From Nitrosospira multiformis (lineage in GTDB: Bacteria > Pseudomonadota > Gammaproteobacteria > Burkholderiales > Nitrosomonadaceae): a DNA stretch of 64,000 nucleotides. Below are positions 1 through 8,646 of this stretch, piece by piece. Position 1 is the stretch's first letter. Every line of letters begins with the position of its first letter. The stretch covers positions 1-64,000 of the forward strand of contig NZ_QAOK01000009.1 in NCBI RefSeq assembly GCF_003050865.1, read 5' to 3'. The notes under the pieces are model-generated. The model saw nothing but the letters and a program-made list of their open reading frames with translations. It made no database searches and was not told the origin of the DNA. The translations under genes were made by a program, and so were the position numbers.

Positions 1-537
1 ACGGAAGAAGGCAAGCTCTATCTCTTTGTTGCGATTGACCGTACCAGCAAGTTCGCCTATGCCGAGCTGCAAACACAATCGGACCGAACAGTGGCAACGG
101 CATTCCTGTGCAGCCTGATAAAAGCTACTCCTTACAAAATACACACCATCCTGACCGACAATGGGGTGCAGTTCTGTCATCCGCCACGCTATCGCAACGG
201 CCCGACAGCCAGATACATCACCCACATGTTCGATCTATGTTGCCGTGAGCATGGCATCGAGCACCGTACGACAAAGGTCAACCATCCCTGGACGAACGGC
301 CAGGTCGAACGCATGAACCGGACAATCAAGGAAGCTACCGTCAAGCGCTATCGCTACAGTTCACATGACGAGCTCAAGGCGCATATGCAAACCTTCCTGA
401 TGGCCTATAACTTCGCCAGACGGCTAAAGACCCTCAAGGGTCTGACACCCTATGAACACATTTGCAAAATATGGTCTGAAGATCCAGACAGGTTTATTAT
501 TAACCCGCACCACCACACTGTGGGGCTAAACACCTAG
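1..537 (+). CDS. IS481-family transposase, 3-prime part (partial at window start)
   Basis: The reading frame is open from base 1, so the first annotated ATG at 91 is internal and the N-terminal helix-turn-helix lies outside the window. What remains is a DDE integrase core (rve fold): the first Asp is in AIDRTSKFAYAEL, the second in the LTDNG motif, and the Glu in NGQVERMNRTIKEA. The C-terminus ends near the stop as in IS481 transposases. It catalyses cut-and-paste strand transfer of an insertion sequence. I found no clear terminal inverted repeat between 537 and 760, so the right end of the element cannot be placed. Family call is firm; whether the gene is intact upstream is unknown. Confidence 0.85.
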   Translation, partial: TEEGKLYLFVAIDRTSKFAYAELQTQSDRTVATAFLCSLIKATPYKIHTILTDNGVQFCHPPRYRNGPTARYITHMFDLCCREHGIEHRTTKVNHPWTNGQVERMNRTIKEATVKRYRYSSHDELKAHMQTFLMAYNFARRLKTLKGLTPYEHICKIWSEDPDRFIINPHHHTVGLNT

Positions 538-589
538 TTCCATCCATTGCTGGGAGTTGTTAGATTCGACTCTTCTGCAGCCCTATCCT

Positions 590-670
590 GCGCCTGTCGA
601 AGGGCTTGGCCTGAGCCCCATTCACCTTCGATCCTTCGACAGATTCAGCTCAGGGCGAACAGAGAGAGGT
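590..670. repeat. Dispersed CTGTCGAAGG / TTCGACAGATTCAG repeat, copy 1
   Basis: This spacer holds CTGTCGAAGGGCTTGGCCTG and then TTCGACAGATTCAGCTCAGG followed by GCGAACAG. The words recur at about 21060-21095 and in a degraded form at about 8390-8485, always between genes. It resembles the short repetitive palindromic elements common in proteobacterial spacers. Function unknown. Confidence 0.5.
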
Positions 671-762
671 CAGAATGAATGGAAAAAACGCCCGGTCAGA
701 GCGGGAAGCACTACGCCCTAATCTGACACAACTGTTCCCCCTAAGGGCTTGGGCTTAATCTA

Positions 763-1080
763 TCATTCCGGCAAAAAACCGAACTCGACCGGAAAATTGA
801 CATAAAAAAGGTCGATGTTTTCTGCTTGCAGCAGATGCATGAAACCTTCGGCTTCTTCTTTACTGAGAACAAAACTGACTTCCACGGGCAAGTCGGGCGC
901 CAGTTCAAGAAAAGTTTCCGTATGCAATATGCCATGGCGACCAAAGCCAGCCAGGGCGCGGGTTGCGGTACCGCCATTAAAGCCGCTTTTTTTTGCGTGC
1001 TCCAGCAGCCACTCGTACAGCAGTATGCCATTATGCTCGCGGTATTCGCTTACGTAGAATTTGAGAAAGACTCCTTGCAT
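763..1080 (-). CDS. DUF190 family protein
   Basis: A 105-residue soluble protein with the DUF190 signature: a start rich in KFYVSE, a central LLEHAKKSGFNGGTATRALAGFG stretch (shown here in part) with the Gly-rich turn, and a LPVEVSFVLSKEEA segment. DUF190 proteins have a PII-like fold and are often encoded beside CrcB fluoride channels, as here: crcB ends 65 bases upstream on the same strand. A role with CrcB is therefore likely but the biochemical function is not known. A good ribosome site (GGAG-CAGGAG) precedes the ATG at 1080. The gene is the last of a probable aldolase-crcB-DUF190 unit. Confidence 0.8.
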   Translation of the reverse strand: MQGVFLKFYVSEYREHNGILLYEWLLEHAKKSGFNGGTATRALAGFGRHGILHTETFLELAPDLPVEVSFVLSKEEAEGFMHLLQAENIDLFYVNFPVEFGFLPE

Positions 1081-1144
1081 CTCCTGCTCCGTTTGCCCCT
1101 CTCATTCCCTGTATCATTCTTTCCCGGATTTGGACAGTCCCGTT

Positions 1145-1531
1145 TCAATGCTGGGCCAGCCATTTGATGGTCATTATTCCCAGTATAGTCATCACGAGAG
1201 AGCCAGCAAGGTGTGAAAATATGATGACAAACGTCCAGGTATATTGTCCACGCAAGAGCAGCGTAACGGTTTCGGCTGAAAAGGTGGAGAAGGTTGTCAA
1301 TCCGCCGAGAAAGCCGGTGATGGCAAACAACCTTGCCTCGGGCGGGAGAAAGCTGTTGTGATGAAAATACTCGATTGCGACGCCGATAAGATAACCTCCG
1401 GTCAGGTTGGCGGCGAGAGTACCCAGGGGAAGGGTCGGAAACAGCGGGTTTAATGTCATCCCAAACCACCAGCGTAACCAGGCGCCCAGCGCCGCACCTG
1501 CGCCTACCGCCGTTAATGCATAGACGCCCAT
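1145..1531 (-). CDS. crcB: CrcB/Fluc fluoride ion channel
   Basis: A 128-residue, four-helix membrane protein with the Fluc signature: GAALGAWLRWW near residue 12, the conserved Asn in GTLAANLTGGYLIG, and the GFLGGLTTFSTFSAE loop whose phenylalanines line the fluoride pore. It exports fluoride as a dual-topology dimer in the inner membrane. It lies 23 bases after the aldolase gene and before a DUF190 gene, all on the minus strand. There is no room for a fluoride riboswitch directly upstream, so it probably depends on the aldolase transcript. Length is normal for the family. Confidence 0.95.
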   Translation of the reverse strand: MGVYALTAVGAGAALGAWLRWWFGMTLNPLFPTLPLGTLAANLTGGYLIGVAIEYFHHNSFLPPEARLFAITGFLGGLTTFSTFSAETVTLLLRGQYTWTFVIIFSHLAGSLVMTILGIMTIKWLAQH

Positions 1532-1554
1532 TGCTTACACCCGTGTCCGCAAGT

Positions 1555-2577
1555 TCAGCTATCTTCCATCGAGCGGTTGTAAAGTCCTTCCCGCGCCAGG
1601 CCATTTAACTGGCAACGTTTGGAAAACGCGCGCTGTGCTTCAGTCACATTTTTTTCCTCTCCCTTCCAGGCAGCAAGAACCGGTTCCTGGAGCGCCCGAC
1701 CATAAGAAAAGCTGAGTTGCCAGGGGCAATTTCCCCTCATGATGTTCATGGCATTCAGGTTATCGGTTGCTTCCTCGGGGTTTTGCCCGCCCGAGAGAAA
1801 CACGACTCCCGGCACTGCTGTCGGGACATAACGGCGCAGGCAGCGGATTGTTGCTTCCGCAACCTGCTGAGAACTGACCTGGAGCGCGCATTTCTTTCCC
1901 GGAACGACCATATTGGGCTTGAGCAGTATCCCCTCGAACACTACGCCATGGGCATCGAGCTCCCCGAACAAAGTTTCGAGCATGGCGGAGGTGATGCTTT
2001 CGCACCGTCCGATATCGTGCGCTCCATCCATCAGAACTTCCGGTTCCACAATGGGCACGAGGCCGGCTTCCTGGCAGAGGGCTGCATAGCGAGCCAGGGC
2101 GTGACAGTTTGCCCGGATGGCATAGGCAGAAGGAAGGGATTGCTCATCGATTTCCATGACTGCCCGCCATTTGGCAAATTTTGCACCCAACTGTTTGTAT
2201 TCCGCCAGCCGGTCGCGCAAGCCGTCCAAACCTTCAGTGATTTTGTTCCCAGGTTGCAGCGCCAGCGGCTTCGCACCTTTATCCACCTTAATGCCCGGTA
2301 TGATTCCCCGCTCCGACAGTACCTGTGGAAACGGTATCCCGTGCTTCGAACTCTGTCGTATCGTTTCATCATACAGGATGACGCCGCTGATGTGGCGTTC
2401 GATCCCCTCGGCAGTGAAAAGTAGCTCCCGGTAGCGGCGCCGGTTTTCCTCGGTGGATTCAACGTTGATCGGAGCAAAACGTTTTTTTATGGTGGGGTTG
2501 CTTTCATCCGCTGCCAGAATCCCTTTCTGCCTGGCAACAATGGCCTCCGCCACTGACTTGAGTTCATCGATGTTCAT
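1555..2577 (-). CDS. Fructose-bisphosphate aldolase, class I
   Basis: A 340-residue cytosolic aldolase of the eukaryote-like class I family. It cleaves fructose 1,6-bisphosphate to DHAP and glyceraldehyde 3-phosphate through a lysine Schiff base. Family marks include GILAADES near residue 20, FAKWRAVMEI with the conserved Lys-Trp-Arg, the VPIVEPEVLMDG strand, and the Schiff-base region FEGILLKPNMVVPG. The C-terminus carries the SGGQNPEEATDNLNAMN segment. GGAGG sits about ten bases before the ATG. In an autotrophic ammonia oxidiser it would serve both the Calvin cycle and gluconeogenesis; that role is inferred from the suggested host. It appears to lead the unit that includes crcB. Confidence 0.95.
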   Translation of the reverse strand: MNIDELKSVAEAIVARQKGILAADESNPTIKKRFAPINVESTEENRRRYRELLFTAEGIERHISGVILYDETIRQSSKHGIPFPQVLSERGIIPGIKVDKGAKPLALQPGNKITEGLDGLRDRLAEYKQLGAKFAKWRAVMEIDEQSLPSAYAIRANCHALARYAALCQEAGLVPIVEPEVLMDGAHDIGRCESITSAMLETLFGELDAHGVVFEGILLKPNMVVPGKKCALQVSSQQVAEATIRCLRRYVPTAVPGVVFLSGGQNPEEATDNLNAMNIMRGNCPWQLSFSYGRALQEPVLAAWKGEEKNVTEAQRAFSKRCQLNGLAREGLYNRSMEDS

Positions 2578-2654
2578 GAGCTTTTATCCTCCTTAAACAA
2601 GCACAGATTCAGGACAAGTAGCCGGATATGCGATTTTTCACCCTCATTGCCGGA

Positions 2655-4802
2655 TTATCGAATAGGCGGTGGTCCAAAAACACCCAGTTGCCACATGATG
2701 AGCAAGAGAATGAGGATTCCGATAGTCAAAAGATAGAATGGCCACACGGTTTTTTTATCCTCGTATGGATCCGCCAGCGAGCGGCGCGCCCCTTCCGGCA
2801 AGCGGGCGAGCTTGGTAAGTGATGTTCCAAACGGAATATTGATGCGTGCACGCGCATTGATGGCCCATCCATTTGCGTCCAGAACCGGACCGAGGTTGCG
2901 TTTTTTCAGCTTGAACCATGCGATCAGCATAGCGGGACCGGAAATCAGCAATATCAGGCCGATGATCGCAAGCGGTATCTGCCAGAATTCAAGTCCCAGT
3001 ATACCCGTGACAATGGAAGCAACCACACCCCCGATTGCGCCAAGAGCCAGTCCTATTGCTGCAAATATCCCGGCGAATTTGCCTACATCGAATGGTGGCG
3101 TTGAGGGCGGAGGAGGAGTGCCGGAGGGCGTGGGGGCACCGATCCCGGCCGCCGCGGCGGTCAGTTTTTCATCTGACTCGGCGGCTTTCCGGCTAGCCAT
3201 TTTTTCCAGTTGCTCATTGATGAATTTCACCAGCTTTTTGTAGGGGGACCAGAAAGCCTGACGAATGCTGATAGGGTGGTCGATGATTCGCACGATCGTG
3301 GCATCCCAATCCTGGCCTTTTCGATCATAGAAAATGCCGTTCCGCCCGACCATCAGGAAATCGGAATCGCCGGCGGTAAAAGCGGCTGCGATACTCATTT
3401 TCTCGGTGCCACCCTTACGTATACAGTCGCAATATGCCAGATAGATTCCGCTCATGCTGGCAAACTCCGCATGCTTGGCAATGTCGTCCACTGTTACGCA
3501 CAGATCACAACTTCGCCCGTCGAGATACAGTGTCCCCAACTGGAAGAGCGCTCTATCCCTGCCTGTATAAAAGCTGCGGAAGGATACGAAATTATTGACC
3601 AGATTGAACAGGTCACGGTTGTAGCGCAGCAGTTTTTCCACCGAATGGATTGCCTTTACTTCTTCTTCTACCGCTTTGTCCCGGCTGATCAGCCTGTCGA
3701 TCTCCTCTTTGTGCCTGCCGGTGGAAATTTCGCGCAAGCGTTCGCCTCCAAGAGGTTCGACAGAGCAGGCAGGCTTGTTTGCCTGCCAGGCTTCAAATGC
3801 CGCAAACTTGTCGCATAGCGCTTTCCATTCCGAAGCCGATAAGTTTTCTTTCTCGCCGAGTGATGGTACGACCACCAGGCCGCGGAATGCATCGATTTCT
3901 TCCTGCCAGGCAGGATTGATTCCTGCCATTAATGGCAGAGGTTTTTCCGGCTCCACGGTGGCCAGAGGAAAGCTGGCGATATCCCCGCTTTTTGCCGACA
4001 ATGTTTGCGCGGCAATGCCTTTGTAGTCGTCAGCAGAGCGGCTCAAGGGCACGGCTGAGCGTATGTCATAGGCAGCCAGCCGGCAGCGCGTGAAGTAATC
4101 ATCGATTTTTTCTTTGACCGTGTGGAAGGCCTCTGCCGCTGCCCGCGTTTTGTCTCCCAGGAACCGGATACCGTCGTCACTTTCGCCCCTGGCTTGCCAG
4201 GCGGAATAGCCCGCAACTTCGGCAAAGAACGCGTCGCTGATTTCCTGATCGATGCCTGGCTTCCCGCTCACATCGGTTGCTGATCCACGGCACTTCATGA
4301 TGTCTTCCACGGTTGCGCGCAGTGCTGCATCGGAAATCTGGCTTGCGGTGATTACCCCATCGCCGTTGAAATCCAGTCCTGCGACAAACTTCTCGATGTC
4401 AGCCATATCGGCAAGAGAAATTTCAGGTGCATCGGGCTTTCCGAGACTGCTCAAGATGTATTGTGCCGATGCCAGCACCTGCTGCCCCTCATCGGTGCTG
4501 TTGTCAATATCGGCAAGGGCAACACTGCCGGAGCCATTGATCAGCAGATCCGGATTCCTCAGCAGCTTGCCTGTCCACGCGATCGCGGCGAGCACCTCGT
4601 TTGCATGCACACGCCCGTCATCGTCATGGTCGATCAGGTCGAGTGTTTTCGTGTCAAATTCTATGCCGCGTGTGGGGCAGCTCAACGCTACCCACAATTT
4701 CTGATCCAGGTCTTTTAATGCCAGCAGGTCGGCTCCGGTATCAATTTGTACCTGATCAAAACCGCCTGCCCGGAAAAATTTCCATTGGTGCGTGGTAGCC
4801 AT
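2655..4802 (-). CDS. Large EF-hand-like protein with C-terminal membrane segments
   Basis: A 715-residue protein I do not recognise by name. Near the N-terminus are two calcium-binding EF-hand-like loops, DHDDDGRVHANEV (about residues 58-70) and DFNGDGVITASQI (about 148-160). A long, mostly helical soluble region follows, with paired cysteines in DGRSCDLCVTVDD and AYCDC. A Pro-rich linker (about 555-575) leads to three hydrophobic helices (about 578-605, 610-640 and 690-710) separated by a short basic loop, so most of the protein precedes a C-terminal membrane anchor. AGGAG five bases before the ATG fixes the start. It stands alone between the aldolase unit and a LapD-type gene. Calcium binding is inferred from the loops only. 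Confidence 0.75.
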   Translation of the reverse strand: MATTHQWKFFRAGGFDQVQIDTGADLLALKDLDQKLWVALSCPTRGIEFDTKTLDLIDHDDDGRVHANEVLAAIAWTGKLLRNPDLLINGSGSVALADIDNSTDEGQQVLASAQYILSSLGKPDAPEISLADMADIEKFVAGLDFNGDGVITASQISDAALRATVEDIMKCRGSATDVSGKPGIDQEISDAFFAEVAGYSAWQARGESDDGIRFLGDKTRAAAEAFHTVKEKIDDYFTRCRLAAYDIRSAVPLSRSADDYKGIAAQTLSAKSGDIASFPLATVEPEKPLPLMAGINPAWQEEIDAFRGLVVVPSLGEKENLSASEWKALCDKFAAFEAWQANKPACSVEPLGGERLREISTGRHKEEIDRLISRDKAVEEEVKAIHSVEKLLRYNRDLFNLVNNFVSFRSFYTGRDRALFQLGTLYLDGRSCDLCVTVDDIAKHAEFASMSGIYLAYCDCIRKGGTEKMSIAAAFTAGDSDFLMVGRNGIFYDRKGQDWDATIVRIIDHPISIRQAFWSPYKKLVKFINEQLEKMASRKAAESDEKLTAAAAGIGAPTPSGTPPPPSTPPFDVGKFAGIFAAIGLALGAIGGVVASIVTGILGLEFWQIPLAIIGLILLISGPAMLIAWFKLKKRNLGPVLDANGWAINARARINIPFGTSLTKLARLPEGARRSLADPYEDKKTVWPFYLLTIGILILLLIMWQLGVFGPPPIR

Positions 4803-5040
4803 TGTGTCTCCTTTATTTTTTGGTTTTATTCCCGACTACGTCCTTATACAGAATTTATAGGCATAGCATGTTTGCATTACAAGATATGTGAACGGATGGC
4901 GTTGAAACTGGAAAGCATTCCAAAGATGAAATTTGCGGCGACTGCAGGGACAACGCCGCATCCAGGGAAAGGATTACTTCACATTAGACGCTGCAAGGCC
5001 CAATGTCCCCGTCCACGACGTCATCCTTTTGAATCAAAAG

Positions 5041-7149
5041 CTATTTTATGGCCCTGCCGGCCATGCCGTCGAAACCCAGTTTTATCAATGCCTTTTGCTC
5101 GGCTTCACTTTGGACGCCCAGCGCGATCGCTTTCATTCCCAAGGTGTGAGCTTGCCCGCACAGATTTTTCAGGAATTTCTGGTTCGCTTTATTCTGGTTA
5201 ATGCGGTGAATGAAACTATCGGTTACTTTAAGATAGCTTAGCCCGGCCCCGGCGAGACTTTGAATGCTGTCGAGATGGCGCCCGAAATCCCTGATACCAA
5301 GGTGGCAACCCAGCTGCCCGAAAATATGGCAAAAATCGCGAAAGACTTCGAACTTGCGAAAAGCGCCGTACTCCGGCACTTCGATCCAGAGTCGGCGGCA
5401 CAGTTCGGGATGCGGGCGCAGCAGTGCGTCAAGCTTATTGCGAAAACGATGATTCGCGACTGTTTCAATCGATAAATCAACTGCGACCTCGCCAGCATTC
5501 GATCGCAGGAATTCCAGTGCGTGGCGCAATACTGCTACGTCAATGGGACCCGTGATGTTCAGGCGAGCGGCGATGTTGATAAAGTCGGACGCATCCAGCC
5601 AGCCGCCTTCCGCTTGAGCTTGCATGTGTGCAACGCCTTCCTGGTGCAGCACCGCACCAGTGGGATCGACAACAGGATGGAAAGCCAGCATGAAGCGGTT
5701 GGCAGTCAAAGCATCACTGAAAATGTGGCGCCAGTCGGCGATATTGAGGGAGACTGGAGAAGCCTGTCCTGATGGCCGGGCAGCGAGATGCCAGGCGTTT
5801 GCTCCGGTCTGCTCCGCCGTGGCCAGTGCTGCGTCTGCTCTGGAAAGAAGCTCGCTGAGCGTATCGCCGCGTTGATAGGGCACGGCCCCGATATGGCAGA
5901 AGTCGGTGATCCTGTCACCGTCACGCAGCGGGAGTGCTGCGAGTTTCTCAGACAATCGCCTGGCAAATTTGGCCGCATTACTGACATCAGGAGCGAGAAG
6001 CGCAAAATCCGAGCCATTCAGGCGCGCAGCGAGCGGCGGAGAAGATGCGATCTCCTCGAATTCCTCGGTGATGCCGCCAATCAGTGAACCGACCCGATGA
6101 AGCAGTTCGTTTGCGCCAGTTCTGCCGAGTTTGCGGTTGATCTCTTCCAGATTATTGATGCGTATGAGGAAAAAAATTCCACGCCTGCCTTGTATCTGTC
6201 CTGTCGCCGCATCTGCAACAGTTGCAGTTGAAGCAAGGGTCTTTCCCTCGTGCAGGACAACTTCACCATGTCCACCCATAGGGTGATATTTTCCCTCGCT
6301 GGCCTCATCCTGGGGCATGTCCTGTACTTCGCTGGCAGCCACCGGTTTCTGTTCTACTTCATGACCTTCTTCCCTGCCAATTAAAATCTGGCTAAGCTGG
6401 TTCATGAAGTACTCCCGCCTGGCTAAGCCTGTGATCGGGTCAAAGTTTATCTGCTTGTGCAAAGCTTCCAGGCGCTTGGTTTCTTCGATGCCGCGGTTAT
6501 GCAGGCGTCTGATCATGTCATTCGTGGCACGCGCCAGGCTGCGCAGTTCCGGTATGCGAGGTTCTGAAATAGTGAGAAAGCGGCGTTCCATGATCTCATC
6601 GGCCTGCTCGACCATCTCCGCCAGCGGTTTGTGGATACGCTGCAATATCATCGCCCCGATCAGCACACATACGATCGATGCACCCAGAAACCAGAGCACC
6701 AGGGTTTTTGCCTGCTCCCAGAGCGCCTGATGCGCGAGCTGAGCCTGGCTGATCACCTTGATCACGCCAAAGTGCAGTAAGGCGTCCGATATCTGGGCTT
6801 GACCCGGTGTTGCACTGATTGGAAAGAGACGAGTGAACCATCCGGGAACAGTCGTTTCTATCTTGTTCTGCACGCGTTCTGTGATCAGCTTGCCATCGGC
6901 GGAGGTGATGGAAATGACCTGGTATTGGCCACTATCAAAAAATGCCGCGATTTGAAGACCGATGGTGATAGGGTCCTTGCGGAGTTGGGAAATCGAATAT
7001 GCGAGAGAATTCGCGCTATCGATGTTTTTGCGGTGAAGCTGTTGCTCCAGATAGCTTCGTGTGCCAAGCAGACTTACAAAAAGGCTACCGGTAAAACTTG
7101 TGATGGTCACCAGGATAACGGCTAACCATAGTTGTCGAAAGAGAGACAT
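5041..7149 (-). CDS. lapD: LapD-type c-di-GMP receptor (degenerate GGDEF and EAL)
   Basis: A 702-residue inner-membrane signalling protein. A first helix (about 8-30) and a periplasmic LapD/MoxY-type domain precede a second helix (about 148-168), HAMP, GGDEF and EAL domains. Both enzyme domains look inactive. GGDEF is replaced by NGSDF. In the EAL domain the motif becomes EGV, DDFG becomes RDFG, and the metal-site Asp of the KID-type motif is lost (YLKVT). This pattern fits a receptor that binds cyclic-di-GMP rather than making or breaking it. In known systems LapD controls the periplasmic protease LapG and adhesin release; no lapG is visible here. A REC-EAL enzyme lies 7 kb away. The symbol is by family resemblance. 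Confidence 0.85.
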   Translation of the reverse strand: MSLFRQLWLAVILVTITSFTGSLFVSLLGTRSYLEQQLHRKNIDSANSLAYSISQLRKDPITIGLQIAAFFDSGQYQVISITSADGKLITERVQNKIETTVPGWFTRLFPISATPGQAQISDALLHFGVIKVISQAQLAHQALWEQAKTLVLWFLGASIVCVLIGAMILQRIHKPLAEMVEQADEIMERRFLTISEPRIPELRSLARATNDMIRRLHNRGIEETKRLEALHKQINFDPITGLARREYFMNQLSQILIGREEGHEVEQKPVAASEVQDMPQDEASEGKYHPMGGHGEVVLHEGKTLASTATVADAATGQIQGRRGIFFLIRINNLEEINRKLGRTGANELLHRVGSLIGGITEEFEEIASSPPLAARLNGSDFALLAPDVSNAAKFARRLSEKLAALPLRDGDRITDFCHIGAVPYQRGDTLSELLSRADAALATAEQTGANAWHLAARPSGQASPVSLNIADWRHIFSDALTANRFMLAFHPVVDPTGAVLHQEGVAHMQAQAEGGWLDASDFINIAARLNITGPIDVAVLRHALEFLRSNAGEVAVDLSIETVANHRFRNKLDALLRPHPELCRRLWIEVPEYGAFRKFEVFRDFCHIFGQLGCHLGIRDFGRHLDSIQSLAGAGLSYLKVTDSFIHRINQNKANQKFLKNLCGQAHTLGMKAIALGVQSEAEQKALIKLGFDGMAGRAIK

Positions 7150-7338
7150 TGAACGCCTTATTGTTTTAGACAGCGTCTTCAGGACAATGTCCTCCGCGGG
7201 CGCGATGACGGTTTCATCAAGGAATTATCAACCTGCGGTGGATTCCTGAGTTATGAGATTAGCACGGAGTGGACAGGGGTTCAATTTGCAGAAAACACAT
7301 CCTGAGAAGCAACGAGACGACATCAAGAGAGATAACCC

Positions 7339-8283
7339 ATGCCACCCACTTCCCATACTGCCTTCATTTCCCATCCGGATTGTCTGTTGCACGAAATGGA
7401 TTTTTATCATCCTGAAAGTCCAGCACGACTGAAGGCGATCGAGGATGAGCTATCTGCTTCAGGACTGATGGAGAAGCTGAGATATTATCCGGCGCCATTG
7501 GTGACTATTGGCCAACTGGAGCGTGTGCATACACAGGAACATGTTGCAAGGTTGCAGGCAGCAGCCTCCCGCGCAGCTTCGGGAGGTTTCACGTACCTCG
7601 ATCCGGATACCGCCATGAACCGCCACAGCCTGCAAGCGGCTTATCGGGCCGCAGGGGCAGCTGCCTTCGCTGCTGATCTCGTGATTGGAGGAGTGGTGGA
7701 AAATGCGTTTTGCAGTATTCGCCCTCCGGGCCACCATGCCGAACGCGACCACCCGATGGGTTTCTGCCTCTTCAACAATATTGCCGTAGCGGTTGCTCAC
7801 GCGCTTGAAGCACATGCTCTGGAACGGGTCGCGGTGGTGGATTTCGACGTGCATCACGGCAATGGTACGGAAGATATCTTTCAGCACGATCCGCGCGTCA
7901 TGATGGTCTCGACATTCCAGCACCCGTTCTATCCTTATAGCGGCATCGCAGGCCGTTCAGAGCGGATGGTCAATATCCCGCTGCCGGCAGGGAGCAACGG
8001 CAAGGTATTTCGGAAAGCAGTGGATGAATTCTGGCTGCCGGCGCTGGAAAGATTCGAACCGCAAATGTTGTTTGTTTCCGCTGGTTTCGATGCTCATGCC
8101 GATGATGAGCTTGCTTCTCTGAATCTGGTGGAAGACGATTATGCGTGGGTAACTGAAAAAATCAAAGAGGTTGCCCGCGTTTATGCCGGGAAACGTATCA
8201 TATCGGTGCTGGAAGGCGGGTATGCGTTGGCTGCGCTGGGACGAAGCGTGGCAGCACATATAAAAGTCCTTATGGAGTGCTGA
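7339..8283 (+). CDS. Histone deacetylase family protein (acetylpolyamine/acetoin-utilisation type)
   Basis: A 314-residue zinc hydrolase of the arginase/deacetylase fold. The key motifs are present: RPPGHHAERDHPMGFCLFNN with the catalytic His pair, VVDFDVHHGNGTEDIF with the Asp and His zinc ligands, the SAGFDAH loop with the second Asp ligand, and LEGGY near the end. It removes acetyl groups from lysine or small amines; the natural substrate cannot be read from sequence. Length is typical for bacterial members. It is transcribed alone, divergently from the LapD-type gene. An AGAGAG stretch lies before the ATG. Confidence 0.93.
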   Translation: MPPTSHTAFISHPDCLLHEMDFYHPESPARLKAIEDELSASGLMEKLRYYPAPLVTIGQLERVHTQEHVARLQAAASRAASGGFTYLDPDTAMNRHSLQAAYRAAGAAAFAADLVIGGVVENAFCSIRPPGHHAERDHPMGFCLFNNIAVAVAHALEAHALERVAVVDFDVHHGNGTEDIFQHDPRVMMVSTFQHPFYPYSGIAGRSERMVNIPLPAGSNGKVFRKAVDEFWLPALERFEPQMLFVSAGFDAHADDELASLNLVEDDYAWVTEKIKEVARVYAGKRIISVLEGGYALAALGRSVAAHIKVLMEC

Positions 8284-8646
8284 CAGCTCAAAACGTGCCC
8301 CCCCAACACCTATATTCCAGGTACCTCTTTGACCCTTCCGGTTTACCTGAGAGTCCTTCCTCAAGCATATCTTGAGCCTGCCAAAGGGAATGGGGAATGT
8401 CCTGAGCCGGGCCTATCCTGAGCTCCGTTCGCACTTTACAAGCATGCCTTGAGACACCGAAGGACTCAGAGCGAACGGAGAAGAGGGATACAGGTCAAAA
8501 GGTGGAGAGTCAGGTTGAAAACAGGAAACCAAACCTTGTGTTCGATAGAATTTCCCCGAAGACGTTTCGCTATTCTCCTATCAAGTCTATGATGGAAATA
8601 GCAATGAAGGGATCAGACGCGGTATTTTCCGGCTCATACCGAGAGG
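8284..8646. other. Spacer with degraded dispersed repeat
   Basis: No gene is visible in these 363 bases. The first half contains shuffled pieces of the dispersed repeat (CCTGAGCCGGGC, TATCCTGAGCTCCGTTCGC, CAGAGCGAACGG). The second half is AT-richer and probably carries the promoter of the binding-protein gene that starts at 8647, but I cannot pick out convincing promoter boxes. Confidence 0.4.
8385..8485. repeat. Dispersed repeat, degraded copy 2
   Basis: Contains CCTGAGCC, CCTATCCTGAGCTCCGTTCG and ACTCAGAGCGAACGGAG, the same words as copies 1 and 3 but rearranged. It lies between the deacetylase and the binding-protein gene. Confidence 0.4.

Noticed and set aside
1531-1554. Fluoride riboswitch before crcB
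   Set aside because: Only 23 bases separate crcB from the upstream aldolase gene, too little for the riboswitch.
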